From the NCBI RefSeq assembly GCF_033115175.1, contig NC_084831.1:13865138-13929137 (forward strand): 64,000 nucleotides of DNA. The letters are read 5' to 3'. The notes beneath the pieces were generated by a model. That model ran no database searches. It was not told the DNA's origin and saw only the letters and a program-made list of their open reading frames with translations. Source of the DNA: Lepus europaeus. Its lineage: Eukaryota; Chordata; Mammalia; Lagomorpha; Leporidae. Positions 10,826-22,560 of this stretch are shown here, one piece after another; the first letter of the stretch is position 1; each line of letters begins with the position of its first letter. A program made the position numbers and the translations under genes.

Positions 10826-12150
10826 GAGATCAAGCCAGGCCCTCGGATATGGGACGGGAGCGCCCCAAGTGGTGGCTTCAGTCCCTGCACCAAATGCCCG
10901 CCTCCACCCTGGGATTTAGGGGCACTGCCATGCCTGTGCCAGACCGGGCAGACGCAAGCCCGGAACTCCTGGGAGATTGTGCTTGGCTGGGCGAGAACCT
11001 AGTGTGTTCACACCAGGAGGAAGCCTCTGGCAAGTTACTCCCCAAACCCTCCCCTCTGCACACCTTCCCCTCGAAGCAGCCTCTGGTGCCGGGGAGGGGT
11101 GGGGGGCAGCACAGTCCTCTAGCCTCCACGACACTTCCATGCAGGCGTCTTCTGTTCTGGGGATGCAGATACGGGAGGAAGCAGCTCACCGGGGCCCTGA
11201 CTGGTGTTCGTTACTGGAGTGGGTGTTTAGGACAGGGAGCGCCCTGCCCTGGGACCGAGTGCTGAGCAGGGCACAAAGGCAGGGGCCGGCCTTGCAATAC
11301 ACTGTGTGCCTGTGAGAGGCAGGCGGCCGCTGGAGCAGGACCTCCCCTGGCCTACATCTCAGGGCTGCTCCCTGGCAGCACTCCTGGGTTGTACTAGGGC
11401 TCTGCACCTCATCTTTATTGCCGCCCTGGGCGTGGGTGCTAGTATCTCCATTTCTTAGAAGATGAAGCGTTGGCTCAGTATTCTCCCCAGGGAGTCACCC
11501 ACAAGGCCACCTGACTACCAAGTCCACAATCTGCCTCTGCTGCTCCCCACGCCCCCTAGTGGTGAGCTTAGGGATCTGCTTGATGCTCCTTTGCTGTCTC
11601 AGGTGCCCCAAGTCCAGGGTCCTGGAAGCTGGTGTCTGGTTGGATGGCTGCACTGAAGTCGACCTCAGCTGCCTCCTCTGGCCATTGCTCCTTTGGTCTC
11701 CCAGAGCCTGCTGACCTGCCCTGCCCTGCACCAGGCACACGAAACCCAGCCCCGAGGCTTCTTTGGTCCTTGGATAGATTTCCTTCAACTGCAACCTTCC
11801 GTTCTTCCTGGAGGTCATCATCTAACTTCGCCAATGCCCTGCAATGCCTGGACAGTGCACGGACAGGGCTTCATGAGAATCAGAGGGGCCCGAGACACAG
11901 GGTGGGGAATGCAAAGCGCAGAGGTGAGGGTGAGGGAGGTGCCCAGCTCTGCCACCAGCTCCTGCCGCACACCTGGGGCGGGAGGGTGTCAGATACGACA
12001 ACCTGCAAGAACCTGGTGGTGCTAAATCACACTGGTCCCCCGGCCCTGGCCCTGTGGGGCTCTCAGCCAGGGGAGTCCAGACATGGAAGAGCTGGGTTGT
12101 GTGGTTATGCAGCATAGAAGGGGCAGGTCCCAAGTGAAAAATCTGTGTCC
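10826..12150. other. Intergenic, nothing recognised except a weak MIR-like patch
   Basis: A diverged MIR-like core may lie near 11440-11510 (TATCTCCATTTCTTAGAAGATGAAG). No gene is seen. Confidence 0.35.
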
Positions 12151-12615
12151 TGTTAGGAAGGTGCTCATGTTACTGGTGAAACAGCGGTGAGAAAGTTTAC
12201 CTTGGTTCTTCGTCTCATGCGGAAGAATTTCCAGGCAGAGAGAAAAGCAAGATTTGTTTGAGTCGGAAACCTGCAGCCAAAGTGGCCTGTAGGGGGTGCT
12301 CTAAGAGAGGCAAAACCCGGGGTTGTGGGGTTTTTGAGGGTGAGGCATGTAACCCGGGGAGCTCAGAAGGGTGGAGTCACCACTCCCTAGCTATTCTCCT
12401 GATAAGACTGGAAGCTCCCAGGAGTGGGATGGGTGCTTTTGTTTTGATAAAGGCAGATTTTGGGGAGAAACTCGCAGTGGGATTCAACACTTTGCTTTTG
12501 TTCAAGATAACTTTTGGGGGAAACAAGTATTTTGTGCCCTCTGAAAGAGACTCCTGTTTCCTCATTTCCCACCGGGGTGAACCGAGCTGCCTATTAACCC
12601 GTGTGACTCTTCACA
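12151..12615 (-). mobile_element. Solo LTR, family A, minus orientation
   Basis: Bounded by plus-strand TGTTAGG and TTCACA, giving TG...CA ends on the minus strand. It shares with 12782-13268, 44260-44794 and 57659-58185 the GGAAATTCTTCC...GAGACAAAGAA block, the TCTTGCTTTTCTCTCTGCC-like block, and the GACNGGTTNATAGG start. No internal retroviral region is attached. Confidence 0.65.
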
Positions 12616-12626
12616 CTAAGAGGGCA

Positions 12627-12770
12627 AGTGGGGCGCTGGCGCTGTGTGCCATGGGTTAAGTTGCTGCTTGGGATGCCCGCATCCCACACTGGAGCGCCTG
12701 GTAGAGTCCAGGCTGCTCTGCTTCTGATCCAGCTTCCTGCTAATGCACCCGAGAAGCAGCTGGTGAGGGT
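12627..12770 (+). mobile_element. C-type SINE head fragment between inverted LTRs
   Basis: GGGGCGCTGGCGCTGTGTGCC head to CACCCGAGAAGCAGC. It fills the gap between the two family A LTRs. Confidence 0.7.
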
Positions 12771-12781
12771 GCACGTGCTTG

Positions 12782-13268
12782 TGTGAGGAGTCAGACGGGT
12801 TAATAGGCAGGCAGGGTGGTCCCAGGGTCCCAGAGTTCCAGGGTACAGAATGCCTGCTTTCCCCAAAAGGTTTTCTTTAGCAAGATCATGAGAATTGCAA
12901 GGGAGTGGCCATTTGTCCTCCTGAACTCAAGTTTATTGTGAAAGTATCCTACCCCACCCTTCTGGATGGTGTTGTGTTTTACCGTGAGCAAGCCAGATAG
13001 GATAAAGGATTGTAAATCAGGTTGTTGATGTGTTTTGTCCCCGTCTTGTAACTGGATGTCAATCAAAATTGTGCTTAGAAATTCGACTGCAAAGGACCAC
13101 TTTAGAGTTTTTCCTCTCTTGGAAGCCTCTCTCCATGCCACCCTGGCTGGAGGTCTTTGACTAGGATAAATCTTGCTGTAAATCTCTGCTTGTCCTCTTG
13201 GAAATTCTTCCAGGTGAGACAAAGAACTGAGGTAATGATATGTTCTTCTCCGGCATTGCCCCAGAACA
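12782..13268 (+). mobile_element. Solo LTR, family A, plus orientation
   Basis: Starts TGTGAGGAGTCAGACGGG and ends CCAGAACA. It faces away from the minus-strand copy at 12151-12615, with a SINE head fragment between them. It contains AGGATAAATCTTGC, the AATAAA-like part of R, and the GAAATTCTTCCAGGTGAGACAAAGAA segment near its 3' end. Confidence 0.65.
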
Positions 13269-13400
13269 TGTGGGCCCCTGACACCCAGGTGGGAGATCTT
13301 GATGGAGATCTGGGCTCCTGGCTTTGGCCGTTGGGGGAGTGAACCAGCAGATGGAAGATCTCTCCTCTCTCTTTTAAATAAACAAACAAGTAAACCTTTT
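13269..13400 (+). mobile_element. C-type SINE 3' fragment
   Basis: Middle and tail only (CACCCAGGTGGGAGATC, GGGGGAGTGAACCAGCAGATGG, TAAATAAACAAACAAG). It follows the LTR at 12782-13268 and may be the other half of the SINE at 12627. Confidence 0.65.
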
Positions 13401-13466
13401 AAAGATGAGCCTGAGTGGATGCTGCAGAAGCCAACAGAGCATGCCCTTTTCACTGCTGTGTCTCTG

Positions 13467-14158
13467 TGTTAGGTAGGAAGTCAGATATGAGCTTATGTGT
13501 GTGTAACAGGCCTAGAGAGAAGACTTCTATGTCCAGCATATGCTGCATCTCAAAGTCATCCCGATAATATTTCAGGGGCAGCCCAGAGTTAGCATCCTGC
13601 CCTGCCCCCTTCTACCTGATAACCTGCCAGGTGGGGGTCACCGCCCCTTCTCCCTGACAAATCTCCCACAATCACAGCCCAGTATCTGCATTTCAAACAC
13701 CCTGCTCCAGATCTCCATTCTCTAGGGGGTCCTGCTCACCCTTCCTCTAAACCCAGGATGGCGCCAGCTAGGCTTCCTCCTGTCTGATACCTTCAAGGGA
13801 AAACTCAGATAGGAGCTTCTTAATATTTACAGCCATAAAATCCTTTGTTTCAGGAGATGTGTGAAGACAGAGACCCATCTCCTTAAAAACCCCCGGACTG
13901 CGCGCTCAGCCCTCTGCCTCTCTGCTGAGCCACCCGCCTGCCTGGGCAGGTGTACTCTCTCCACTCAACATGTAACCTTGCTCCTTCCCCCCGTCCAAGC
14001 GACTGCACTCTCTCCCAGGTCCTGTCTGGAGAGGTGCCCATCTGTTCTTACGGATGTCCCTGCCCTAATAAACCTTCCTATTTTACTTTCCACTACTCTG
14101 TCTCACACCTGAATTCTTTCTTGCGTGAAGACAAAAACCCTGTCATTCACCAGTGACA
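13467..14158 (+). mobile_element. LTR family B, plus orientation, start of a broken provirus
   Basis: Starts TGTTAGGTAGGAAGTCAG and ends ACCAGTGACA (about 692 bp). A TTAAAAA promoter-like box lies near 13883, and CCTAATAAACC (AATAAA) lies near 14066, followed by a U5-like stretch with TTTCTTGCGTGAAGAC. Reverse-oriented relatives lie at 44813-46425. Sequence to about 15050 could be the internal leader and gag region. Confidence 0.7.
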
Positions 14159-15050
14159 TCTGGAAACATGGGCATTCTAGAACCATCTGTGGTCAATCCA
14201 GAGATGCCGATTAAGCTGGAGGTGAGGTGGGCAGAAAGGCCCCCTGTTGTGAGGTTGGGAAGAAAACCAAACCTCAACCAACTCAATGGAATTGTGGGGC
14301 TGAGACTACTCCCAGAGAAAAATCCAGATTGGGGCAGTTCTGCTGATATTTGCACTAACCCCTGAGTCTTGATCTAGGGGTGTGGATTTTGCTGCTGTGG
14401 GTCCTTAAAGGAGGTGTTGGTCGGCACACCAAGGATCAACCAAATGTCTCCTTGTCAGCAGGAACACACAACCAACAATTGGATTCCTTCAAACAAAGAG
14501 AAATGACAACCACAGGAAGAAAAACCAGAAGATAAGATGCAAAAACAAGAAACACATCTTAAAAACAAAGGCAACCTGCTCAGGTGCTCCCAGCAAATCT
14601 TTCAACACAAACAAAGCAGCTGCCAGGAGTTGGGAGAAGCTGCCAGAGCAACCAACAAACACCCCAGGGAGAGACTCAAAGCAGGTGCAAATTAACGGCC
14701 ATCAAGGCGTCACATGTGGAGAGAAAAGAAGGCAATGTTTTCGCTGTGAAGATGAAAAGACAGCGCTAATCCCATGGACACAGACAAGCAAACCCGCCAG
14801 CAGCTCTAGCCCAGGTGTGGTAGGAAGGGCGTCACAGGGAGCGGACAGTTAATGCTGCACGGTGGCAGAGAGGAGCTCAAGTCTTGAAGGCTGAACCAGC
14901 TCCAGCCCCTGGTCAGGAGGGAGGGGCCGTCGAAGCCCTGGGTCCGGAGACCCCACAGGCGCAGGCGTCCCATGGACACCTCTGCTGGTCTCTGGTCAGC
15001 AGCCTTGAGTCCTGCCTTGCACTGCACCCCTCCTCTTCTCCTTTAGGACA
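14159..15050 (+). mobile_element. Probable endogenous retrovirus internal remnant
   Basis: A-rich sequence directly after the family B LTR and before another LTR (about 15065). One frame near 14735-14757 has two closely spaced Cys codons in a basic context, weakly like a gag zinc knuckle, but the rest of the knuckle is missing and the frames are closed. It is assigned mainly by position between LTRs. Confidence 0.4.
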
Positions 15051-15064
15051 AACACTCCCATTCT

Positions 15065-15600
15065 GTGTGGTCCTGATAGAACTGCCAATCATAAAAAGAC
15101 CTCACCCCTCCAAGGCGGGCACACAGCCCAGGCCAGCCAATCAGACTCTCTCCTGGGATTCTGAGTAAAGGACTTGCTGAACCTCTTCCCCTTTCCCCCT
15201 TCCCCCTCTGCCCTCCCCATTTCCTCCCTTTTGTTGAGACCCTTGGTGCAGAACCGGGTGCAACGTACCCCAGAGCCTTCTAGATGCCTTGCAGAGCAAC
15301 TGGCAAAGTAGATAAGCTGCACAGGGCAGCTTGTGAAACAGATACGAGGAGAGCTCCCAGCGGCTTCTAAGAGCCCCCCCCTCTCCCACTGCCTGCCGCC
15401 TGCCTGCCTTGGCAATGGCAGATTCCCTCCATAACCAGATAAAAACCCGGCCCTGGGCGCCCCCTACACACAGTCTCTCCGCAAGTGCAGGCTGCTGCCC
15501 CCTTGCTTTAATAAAGCCACCTGTTTGTGTTGAGGTCTAATCCCTGGGGGTACGGAAGGCCAGAACCCCGAGCTATTCCAGGACTGACACGGAGACGTCA
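15065..15600 (+). mobile_element. LTR-like element, family C
   Basis: Promoter-like order of a CCAATCAG box (15137), AGATAAAAACC (about 15438) and TTTAATAAAGCC (about 15507) within 450 bp, as in retroviral U3-R. The ends are uncertain. No second copy is in the window. Confidence 0.45.
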
Positions 15601-17344
15601 GCCAAGCTTGCACTAAGTTAAGGCGGTGGAACAGGCGCCGTTCCTCTCTTAGTGCCCTAAAGAGACTGCTCGTGGGGTCTTGGCCGTGACCCTCTCCGCT
15701 TCCTGTCTTCCAAGGCCTGGTGGAGCTGCTCTTCCTTCTATTTCATCAGTCACCCAACTCCCTTTTCACCAGATTTCTTTTTGGCTTCAGTTAGCCAGAA
15801 AAAAAAAAAAAAAAACCTGCTGTAGCTTACAATCAACCGATTTTAATTGCTACAGAAATTGGTACCAGGATGAAGACGGCAGGCACTAGGCCCTGAGGGC
15901 AACAGGGAATCTGGGAGAGGCTCCTGGGCGGAGAGGGGGCTGCGACGTGGTGCGCCAACTGCCCAGGGCACCCACAGTAGCCAAATGGCCACCTGCACAT
16001 CAAGGGCAAGGCTTGGGGAAATGGTGGGTGCTGACACCCAGCCGGGGGAGGCTCGTGGTGAGATGGTCACTTTGACAACACCAGGTCCCTTGAAGCAAGA
16101 GACGCTCATCATGGTGGGCACCCCTTGACATACACGTCCCATTCATTCATTCACTTCTTCCCTGCTCCCCAAATAGAAGGCGAATTCTTTGAGGGAAGGG
16201 ATCTTGTCTCGTTCACTGCTCTACTTAGTCAAGGTCTTGCCCAATGCAAGAGGAACAAATGCATACAGCAATAGATAGCAAGCTCAAGCCTGGGATTGCT
16301 AGACCAAAACGCATAAGGACCACCCCAGAAAGAATGGAAGGAATTTGAAGATTTATAGCATCAAGAATCTGGGCAGAATTTAGGCGAATAGATGTTGAGA
16401 GTCCCACTCCCAGAATAAAACGCTGAATCCGGTTGAAATCGTTGCCATGGGTACAGTGGAATTCTGCAATTCAGAAAGCCAGTTTGGGCGTTAGACCTGT
16501 AAGTATACTGTTGCCAAGGTTGGCAAGTTCAAATGCCGGTCTACCTCATGCGACAAGAAAGCCAGACCCCACCTTCTTAACCAGACTCCACTGTCTGAAA
16601 GTAGACAGAGAAATGCAGCAATGCTTGGGGCACAGGAGCTTTGATTGCATTTGTCCATCACGCTGCCCTCCGCCACCCTCCCCGCTCTCCCCCGGGAGCA
16701 TCCAGGTTCTTCTGTTAGCGTCACTTTGAGAAGCAGACTGGTATGGAGAGCATTATAACCATCCTGAAAGCCTTGTTCTGGGCTTCTCTCTCCTTGACCA
16801 AGGATGATGTGGGAGGGGTGCCAGCCGACCTGCTGCGGGCTGAGGGATGTGTGGGCTGGCACAGCCGGGAGGGAGCAACCACCAGGGGGCAGTCATTGTG
16901 GATGGGGGCGGTGATCAGATCCCAGAGTGTGGCTGCGCCGAGGGGGACTCCCCAGACCTGACACGCGCAGGCACTCAGTTGAGTCTCCTTGAGCTTGGAA
17001 GCCATTGCCTGACTCTAGGCGTCTCAGCTCCTCCAGAGCTCCCTGGGGTCCGGTAGCCTGTGGTCCTTCCACCTGACCCGGGCGATCCGGGCTGGCGTTA
17101 GATCCCCATCGGGCACACTCGCTGTCCCACCTGGGACTTCTGTTCTTATCCCTGTGGGTTGCACCCCGTGTTTTCCGCTCTTTACGACTTCCCCTTTGCT
17201 TACCTTTCTGGGGTACCGGACAGCATCTTCAGGTGGTTTTCTATGAAAAACAGGCAAATTTCCAAGTCTTTTCCTTTTGTGTCCAAAAATACCTTGGTTG
17301 ACTCGTATTTTCACTAGATGGATAATTATAACCCGGGGTTCACC
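15601..17344. other. Intergenic, no gene seen
   Basis: Holds an A run at 15799-15815 and the MIR/L2 relic listed above. It may include more decayed retroviral sequence after the LTR. Confidence 0.35.
16145..16220 (+). mobile_element. MIR/L2-type relic
   Basis: GAATTCTTTGAGGGAAGGGATCTTGTCTCGTTCACTGCTC resembles the conserved 3' end of L2/MIR. Confidence 0.5.
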
Positions 17345-17510
17345 ACCTATGCAAATTTAGCCTGCTGTTTGTAAATAAAGTTTTATTGGAACATAGCCAT
17401 GTGCATCTGTTTACAGATGGAGTACGGCTATTTTCATACTTTGTTGGCCATGCTGAGTAGTTGTGACAGAGGCCTTTTACAGAAAAAATATTCGCTGACC
17501 CTCGCTCTGG
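17345..17510 (-). mobile_element. Ancient hAT-type DNA transposon relic (MER family)
   Basis: Contains GTAAATAAAGTTTTATTGGAACATAGCC, GAGTAGTTGTGACAGAGGCC and TTTTACAGAAAAAATATTCGCTGACCC, an old eutherian nonautonomous DNA transposon pattern. The exact family name is uncertain. Confidence 0.6.
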
Positions 17511-17659
17511 ACAAAAAGCAATTTCTCTTGGGACTTTGGAAGAATTGTTCTGCTGCCTTCTGTGTTCAGTGTCTAACACCGAGTTGAGCTTTAAAACTGT
17601 CAGCACTCACATTTGTTTTTATTTCTAAGAGTTCTTTCTTGTCATCCACTTTAACAAAA

Positions 17660-17975
17660 CTTCTTGTTGTTATTTTATAGATGTGATATTATTTGAGATA
17701 CAGAGTGAGAGACACAGAGAGAATCTTCCATCTGTTTGTTCACTCCCCAAATGGCTGTGATGGTTATGGCTGTTCTGGGCCAGAGCCAGGAGCCTGGAAC
17801 TCCATCCAGGTCTCCCACGTGGTGCAGGGGCCCAAGCACTTGAGCCACCCTCTGCTGCTTTCCCAGGTGCACTGCCAAGGAGCCGGATTGGAAGTGGAGC
17901 AGCGGAGACTCGAACCAGCACTCCGATATGGGATGCCAGCGTCACTGGCAGCAGCTTAGCTCACTGCACTGGCTC
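17660..17975 (-). mobile_element. C-type SINE, diverged
   Basis: TATTTGAGATACAGAGTGAGAGAC tail to CTCACTGCACTGGCTCC head. Confidence 0.8.
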
Positions 17976-19057
17976 CTGTCCAGTGTTTCCGAGAGCAGCA
18001 ATTAGAGGTCTAAAAATCGTCTCCTGTTCCCTGAATTACCTGTCTCTCCTGGATCGTCTCTCGCTTTCTTTGCTCAGGGTGGTCACCTTTGCTTTGCAGT
18101 GTTTCTCCACCGTCTGGTGACACTGGATTGTCTGCTCAGACTGACAAGAAGGGGAACCGTGCCATATGTGTGGGTGGGCATTGTCACCTGGGAGTTCTGC
18201 TTTTTGGTGAATGGACAAGGATGCCAGTCTGGAGAGATCGTCCATCTTGGGCGTTCAAGTCTGCACTGGTTGCCCGAGTTATTCGGTTTCCTCTGATGTT
18301 TCGCCAGGAGGGTAGAGGTGGTAGCATGGCCCGGGGCAGGGAGGTTACTGCCCAAGGCTCTAAGTATGCCTGTGTGCACACCTGTGTGCATGTGTGTGAC
18401 AGTTGGAGGAGTCTGTGTCGACGCCTTCTCTCTATCTTGTTGGTAATAGCCACTCCTCACCTTGAGCACCCGTCCCTTTCATCTGATGTCCTGCTGTGCG
18501 AGTCCCTGTCATTCCCTGCCCTTCCCAGCCTAGGGGGGACTTCTGACCCGAATGCCAAGCCCAGTCCTCACTTCCCTCGGCCACACGGCCATTTCCAGCC
18601 ATCAGAGTCTTTCCCCAGGGGTCTCCCCTTTCTCTGGGGCCTGCAGCTCTGAAGACCACAAGTCCTGGGGCTGCCAGGGCCCATGCTTCCTGACCAAGTG
18701 GAAGAGACAGGCTACACACACTGAATGCAGCCAACATGCTTCAGGAGGCGGACAGACAGACAGAGACAGAGGGACACAGAGACGGTGAGACAGAGAGACA
18801 AACGCAGGAACAGACAGAGGAGACGCCAGATCTCAACCTGGAAGGCCGTCCACGCTGAACACTCAAGTTCTGTGAACCAACGATTTTATTGGTGGCTTAG
18901 GCTAGCTGGAGGTGGGACAGGATCCAGACTGACCCAGGTGGCTTCCACAGGTGGCTGAAATCTGGGTCTACCTGGTTTCAAAGAGGTGAGGCTTCCGGCA
19001 ACTTCAGCCAAGAGCCTGGGGCTGGAAGTGAAACATAGCCCCCTTTCTCTCTTCCTT
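17976..19057. other. Intergenic, no gene seen
   Basis: Includes the GACAGA-type repeat. No repeat head or coding pattern is recognised elsewhere. Confidence 0.35.
18745..18830. repeat. Imperfect GACAGA-type repeat
   Basis: Purine-rich CAGACAGACAGAGACAGAG... array, not tied to a SINE. Confidence 0.6.
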
Positions 19058-19370
19058 CCTTTCTTTCTTTTAAAATTTATTTACTTGAAAGGCAGAGTTA
19101 TATATATATATATCTTCCATTTTCTGGTTCACTCCCCAAATGGCTACAACAGCCAGGGCTGGGCCAGGCCAAAGCCAGGAGCCAGGAACTCCTTCCAGGT
19201 CTCCCACAGGGGAAGCAGGGACCCTAGGACTTGGGCCGTTTTCTACTGCCTTCCCTGGCGCCTCAGTGGGGAGCTGGACTGGAAGCGGAGCAGCCGGGGC
19301 TCGAGGTGGTGCTGATGCTGGGATGCCACATCACAGGTGGCCTTACTCTCCATGCCACAGTGCTGGCCTG
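19058..19370 (-). mobile_element. C-type SINE with TA tract in its tail
   Basis: AATTTATTTACTTGAAAGGCAGAGTT followed by TATATATATATATA, to CCACAGTGCTGGCC. Confidence 0.85.
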
Positions 19371-19633
19371 GGACCCCACTCTGTCAAACACGCAAAGCAA
19401 TCACCAGGAAAGGCAGCCGTGCTGAACAGAGACTCGATTCCAGATGTGCTGGGCTGGACAAATCCCATACACAGTCAAAGGATGGGGAGGTGATTACCGC
19501 TAAGACGTAGTCGTCCACCAGTCTGAGTTGAGCTGGTTTGCTTTGGAAGGTTAAAGCAGTGTGCCCTTTCTGGTGCGTGAGTGTCGTGGGAGAGATTCCT
19601 ACTTGTGAGGCCCCCTCCTTCTCTCTCTCTCTC

Positions 19634-19961
19634 TCTTTTTTTTTTTTTGGACAGGCAGAGTTAGACAGTGAGAGAGAGAGAGAGAGAGAGAAAGGTCTTC
19701 CTTTACTGTTGGTTCACTCTCCAAATGGCTGCTACGGCCGGTGCGCTGCACTCATCTGAAGCCAGGAGACAGGTGCCTCCTCCTGGTCTCCCATGCAGGG
19801 CCCAAGCACTTGGGCCATCCTCCACTGCACTCCCGGGCCACAGCAGAGAGCTGGACCGAAGAGGAGCAACCGGGACAGAATCTGGCGCCCCGACTGGGAC
19901 TAGAACCCGGTGTGCCGGTGCCGCAGGCGGAGGATTAGCCTAGTGAGCCGTGGCACCGGCC
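19634..19961 (-). mobile_element. Young C-type SINE with 15-bp target duplication
   Basis: T run to GGAGGATTAGCCTAGTGAGCCGTGGCACCGGCC. GCCCCCTCCTTCTCT repeats at 19610-19624 and 19962-19976. Confidence 0.95.
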
Positions 19962-19976
19962 GCCCCCTCCTTCTCT

Positions 19977-20892
19977 TAATCAGCATTATCTATCACCCAC
20001 CATGTGTGCTGCATCTACACTGCTCAGCATTCGGTCACACTGCGTGCGAGACATCAACAAGCAAACACAGGCTCATCTTCTGCCCATTGCCCCTCATCCA
20101 GGGTTAAAACAGCTTGGAGCTTTTCCTACTCATGATCACCTTGTTATGCTTTAAGGTGAGACACAGAATGTTCTCAGAGCAAGCTTTGAAATCAAGATAA
20201 AGGTGAGCAGAGAATCAAGATAAGGGACTTCAAAGGTTAGCACAAGGCTAGCCAGGAACTCTATAAGGAAAAACCCATCATCCAGCGAGACGGGAGGCAG
20301 CCAGGCATGGGGTCGCAGGGCAGTGTCAGAGCTCAGCATGTGGGAGAGCAGCCAATCAGGCTGGGCCAGCCTCAAAACCAGGCTCCACGTCACACCAGCA
20401 GGCAGCTGCAGGATTCCTGGACGTTGCGATCGTCATTAAATCAACGTCTACTGAGCATCTGTTATATGCGAGGTTTAGTGCGAGTTTTAAAATGAACCCG
20501 ACAGGGAGCCTAACTTCCAAGTGGCAGAGACCAAACTGCACAGGATTTGGGTTGAAATGTTTTACGGTGTTGAATAACAAAAACAAAGAACCCTATGCCA
20601 GTGAGATAAGATGTTCTGGATCTGAGAGAGAGCGTGAAGTCCGCTTCCAATCCTAAACAGAAAGCGAAAGTGAGTGAAGCAGGGCTGAGAGGGGCGTGCT
20701 GGAGGCGGACACATTTACAGATACGGTGACGGCGACGGCCACGGAGCTCTGCCTCCTGAGGTTTGACCGAAAGTGAGTCGTCTTCCCTGCGGTGAAGGTG
20801 GGGCGTCACGGATTCCGTAACAGCAAATCCAGACGCTGAAATGGAACACGCCCACGCACAAGGTATTGTATGACAGACAGGGGTCGTTCCAG
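19977..20892. other. Intergenic, no gene seen
   Basis: No family recognised in either strand. Confidence 0.35.
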
Positions 20893-21200
20893 CTTTTTTT
20901 TTTTTTTTTTTTAATTTGAGAAGTGGAGTTACAAACCAAGAGGGAAGGAGGGAGGGAGAGAGAGAGATAGAGGTTTTTCCATCTGCTGATTCACTCCCCA
21001 AATGGCTGCAATGGCCAGAGCTGGGCCATCTAAAGCCAGGAGCCCACATGGGTACAGGGGTCCAAGCACTTGGGCCACCTTCTGCTGCTTTCCCAGGCCA
21101 TTAGCGGAGAGCTGGATTGGAAGAGGAGCAGCTGGGACAGGAACCAGCACCCATAGGCAGGCAGAGGCTTAGCTCACTACGCCACACAGAGCCGGCCCCT
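20893..21200 (-). mobile_element. C-type SINE
   Basis: T run and TTTGAGAAGTGGAGTTAC tail to CACAGAGCCGGCCCC, with a short TTCCAGC direct repeat on both sides. Confidence 0.9.
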
Positions 21201-21225
21201 TTTCCAGCATTTAAAATGTAAGAAA

Positions 21226-21525
21226 ACAGGGTTGGTGCTGTGGCATAGTAGGCTAAGCCTATTACCTGTGGCACCGGCATCCTACATGGGCACTGATTGG
21301 TGTCCTGGCTGCTCCACTTCTGATCCAGCTCTCTGCTACAGCCAAGTACTTGGGCCCCTGCACCCGTGTGGGGAATCTGGAAGAAGCTCCTGGCTCCTTG
21401 CTTTGGATGGTCCCAGCCTTGGCTGTTGTGGCCATTTGAGGAGTGCACCAGTGGATGGAAGACCTCTCTTTTTTTCTCTTTCTATAACTCTGCCTCTCAA
21501 ATAATAAATAAATAAGTCTTAAAAA
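21226..21525 (+). mobile_element. C-type SINE
   Basis: GGGTTGGTGCTGTGGCATAGTAGG head and CAAATAATAAATAAATAAGTCTT tail. Head-to-head with the SINE at 20893. Confidence 0.88.
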
Positions 21526-21782
21526 TGTGAGAAGTCATTAAAAGTCCACAGGAAAAAATCATGAAAGTGATACGGGATAAGTTGGACAGATAGTTCAAGT
21601 TCACAGCCGAAGCAGGATTCCTCAGGATGAAGGAGCCTTCCTGTTTGCGAGCTCTCCAGACACTGGGGCAGAGCAGAGCTTGCTGCTTGTCCTGGGTTGC
21701 CGCAGCCGGTGTGCAGGCTGAGAGTTCAGCTCTAGCTAAGTCCCCATGTGTTTATGTGGGGCGGCGCTGCTGCTTCTTCTGT

Positions 21783-22131
21783 TCAAAGATTGATTATTAA
21801 CTTTAAAAGTCAAAGTTACAGAGAGAGAGGAGGAGATACCTTTTAGGAGGAGATAAAACATTTAATGACTTCTCACATTCACTGGTTCACTCCCCAGATG
21901 GCCACAATGGCCAGGGCTGGGCCAGCCCAAAGGCAGGACCCAGGAGCTTCATCCAAGTCTTCCACGTGGGTGCAGGGGCCCAAGCACTCGAGTTATCATC
22001 TGCTGTTTCCCAGGAGCCTTAGCAGGGAGCTGGATCTGAAGTGGGGCCGCTGAGCCGCAGAGAGGTGCTCTGATAGGGGGTGCCAGTGTTGCAAGTGGGG
22101 ACCCAGCCCGCTGCACCACCACGTGGGCCCC
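21783..22131 (-). mobile_element. C-type SINE
   Basis: AGATTGATTATTAACTTTAAAAGTCAAAGTTACAGAG tail to ACGTGGGCCCC. Confidence 0.82.
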
Positions 22132-22139
22132 TTATCTTT

Positions 22140-22560
22140 TTTTCTTGTTCTGTTTTGTAAGATTTAGGAGTGAGCTTGTTACGGACCCCCTCCTGCTTGC
22201 CATCAGAGGACCAGCGGGGTCCGGATAGGCCGCTGTCAGAGAGCCCTTTCCCACCTCCCAGGAGAGCCGAGTGGCACACCTAAGGTAAGGTGGTTGTGTG
22301 CCTCCTAAAATCGCCTCGCTGTTGGAACTGATCAGTGCCTGTGTCATAAAACTGTCCTACCTTGGGGTTGGGACTTACTAGCTGCTGCGTGCCCCCCAAC
22401 ACTTCCTTGCTGATTTAGGGTATAAAAGCAGACAGGGACACAGGACTGGGGCTTGACTCTCGACACGTGAGTCCAGCCAAGCCCGCACGCATGATAAGCC
22501 GCCTGCCTTTCCTCTTGGAAGTCTCACGTGCCGCCGGTTTCTTCCGTCTCCTGTCTCCAG
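22140..22560 (+). mobile_element. LTR-like element, family D
   Basis: GGGTATAAAAGCAGACAGGGACACAGG around 22420 is followed by GCATGATAAGCC and a pyrimidine-rich U5-like stretch. Ends are uncertain. It could be a cryptic promoter of other origin. Confidence 0.4.
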
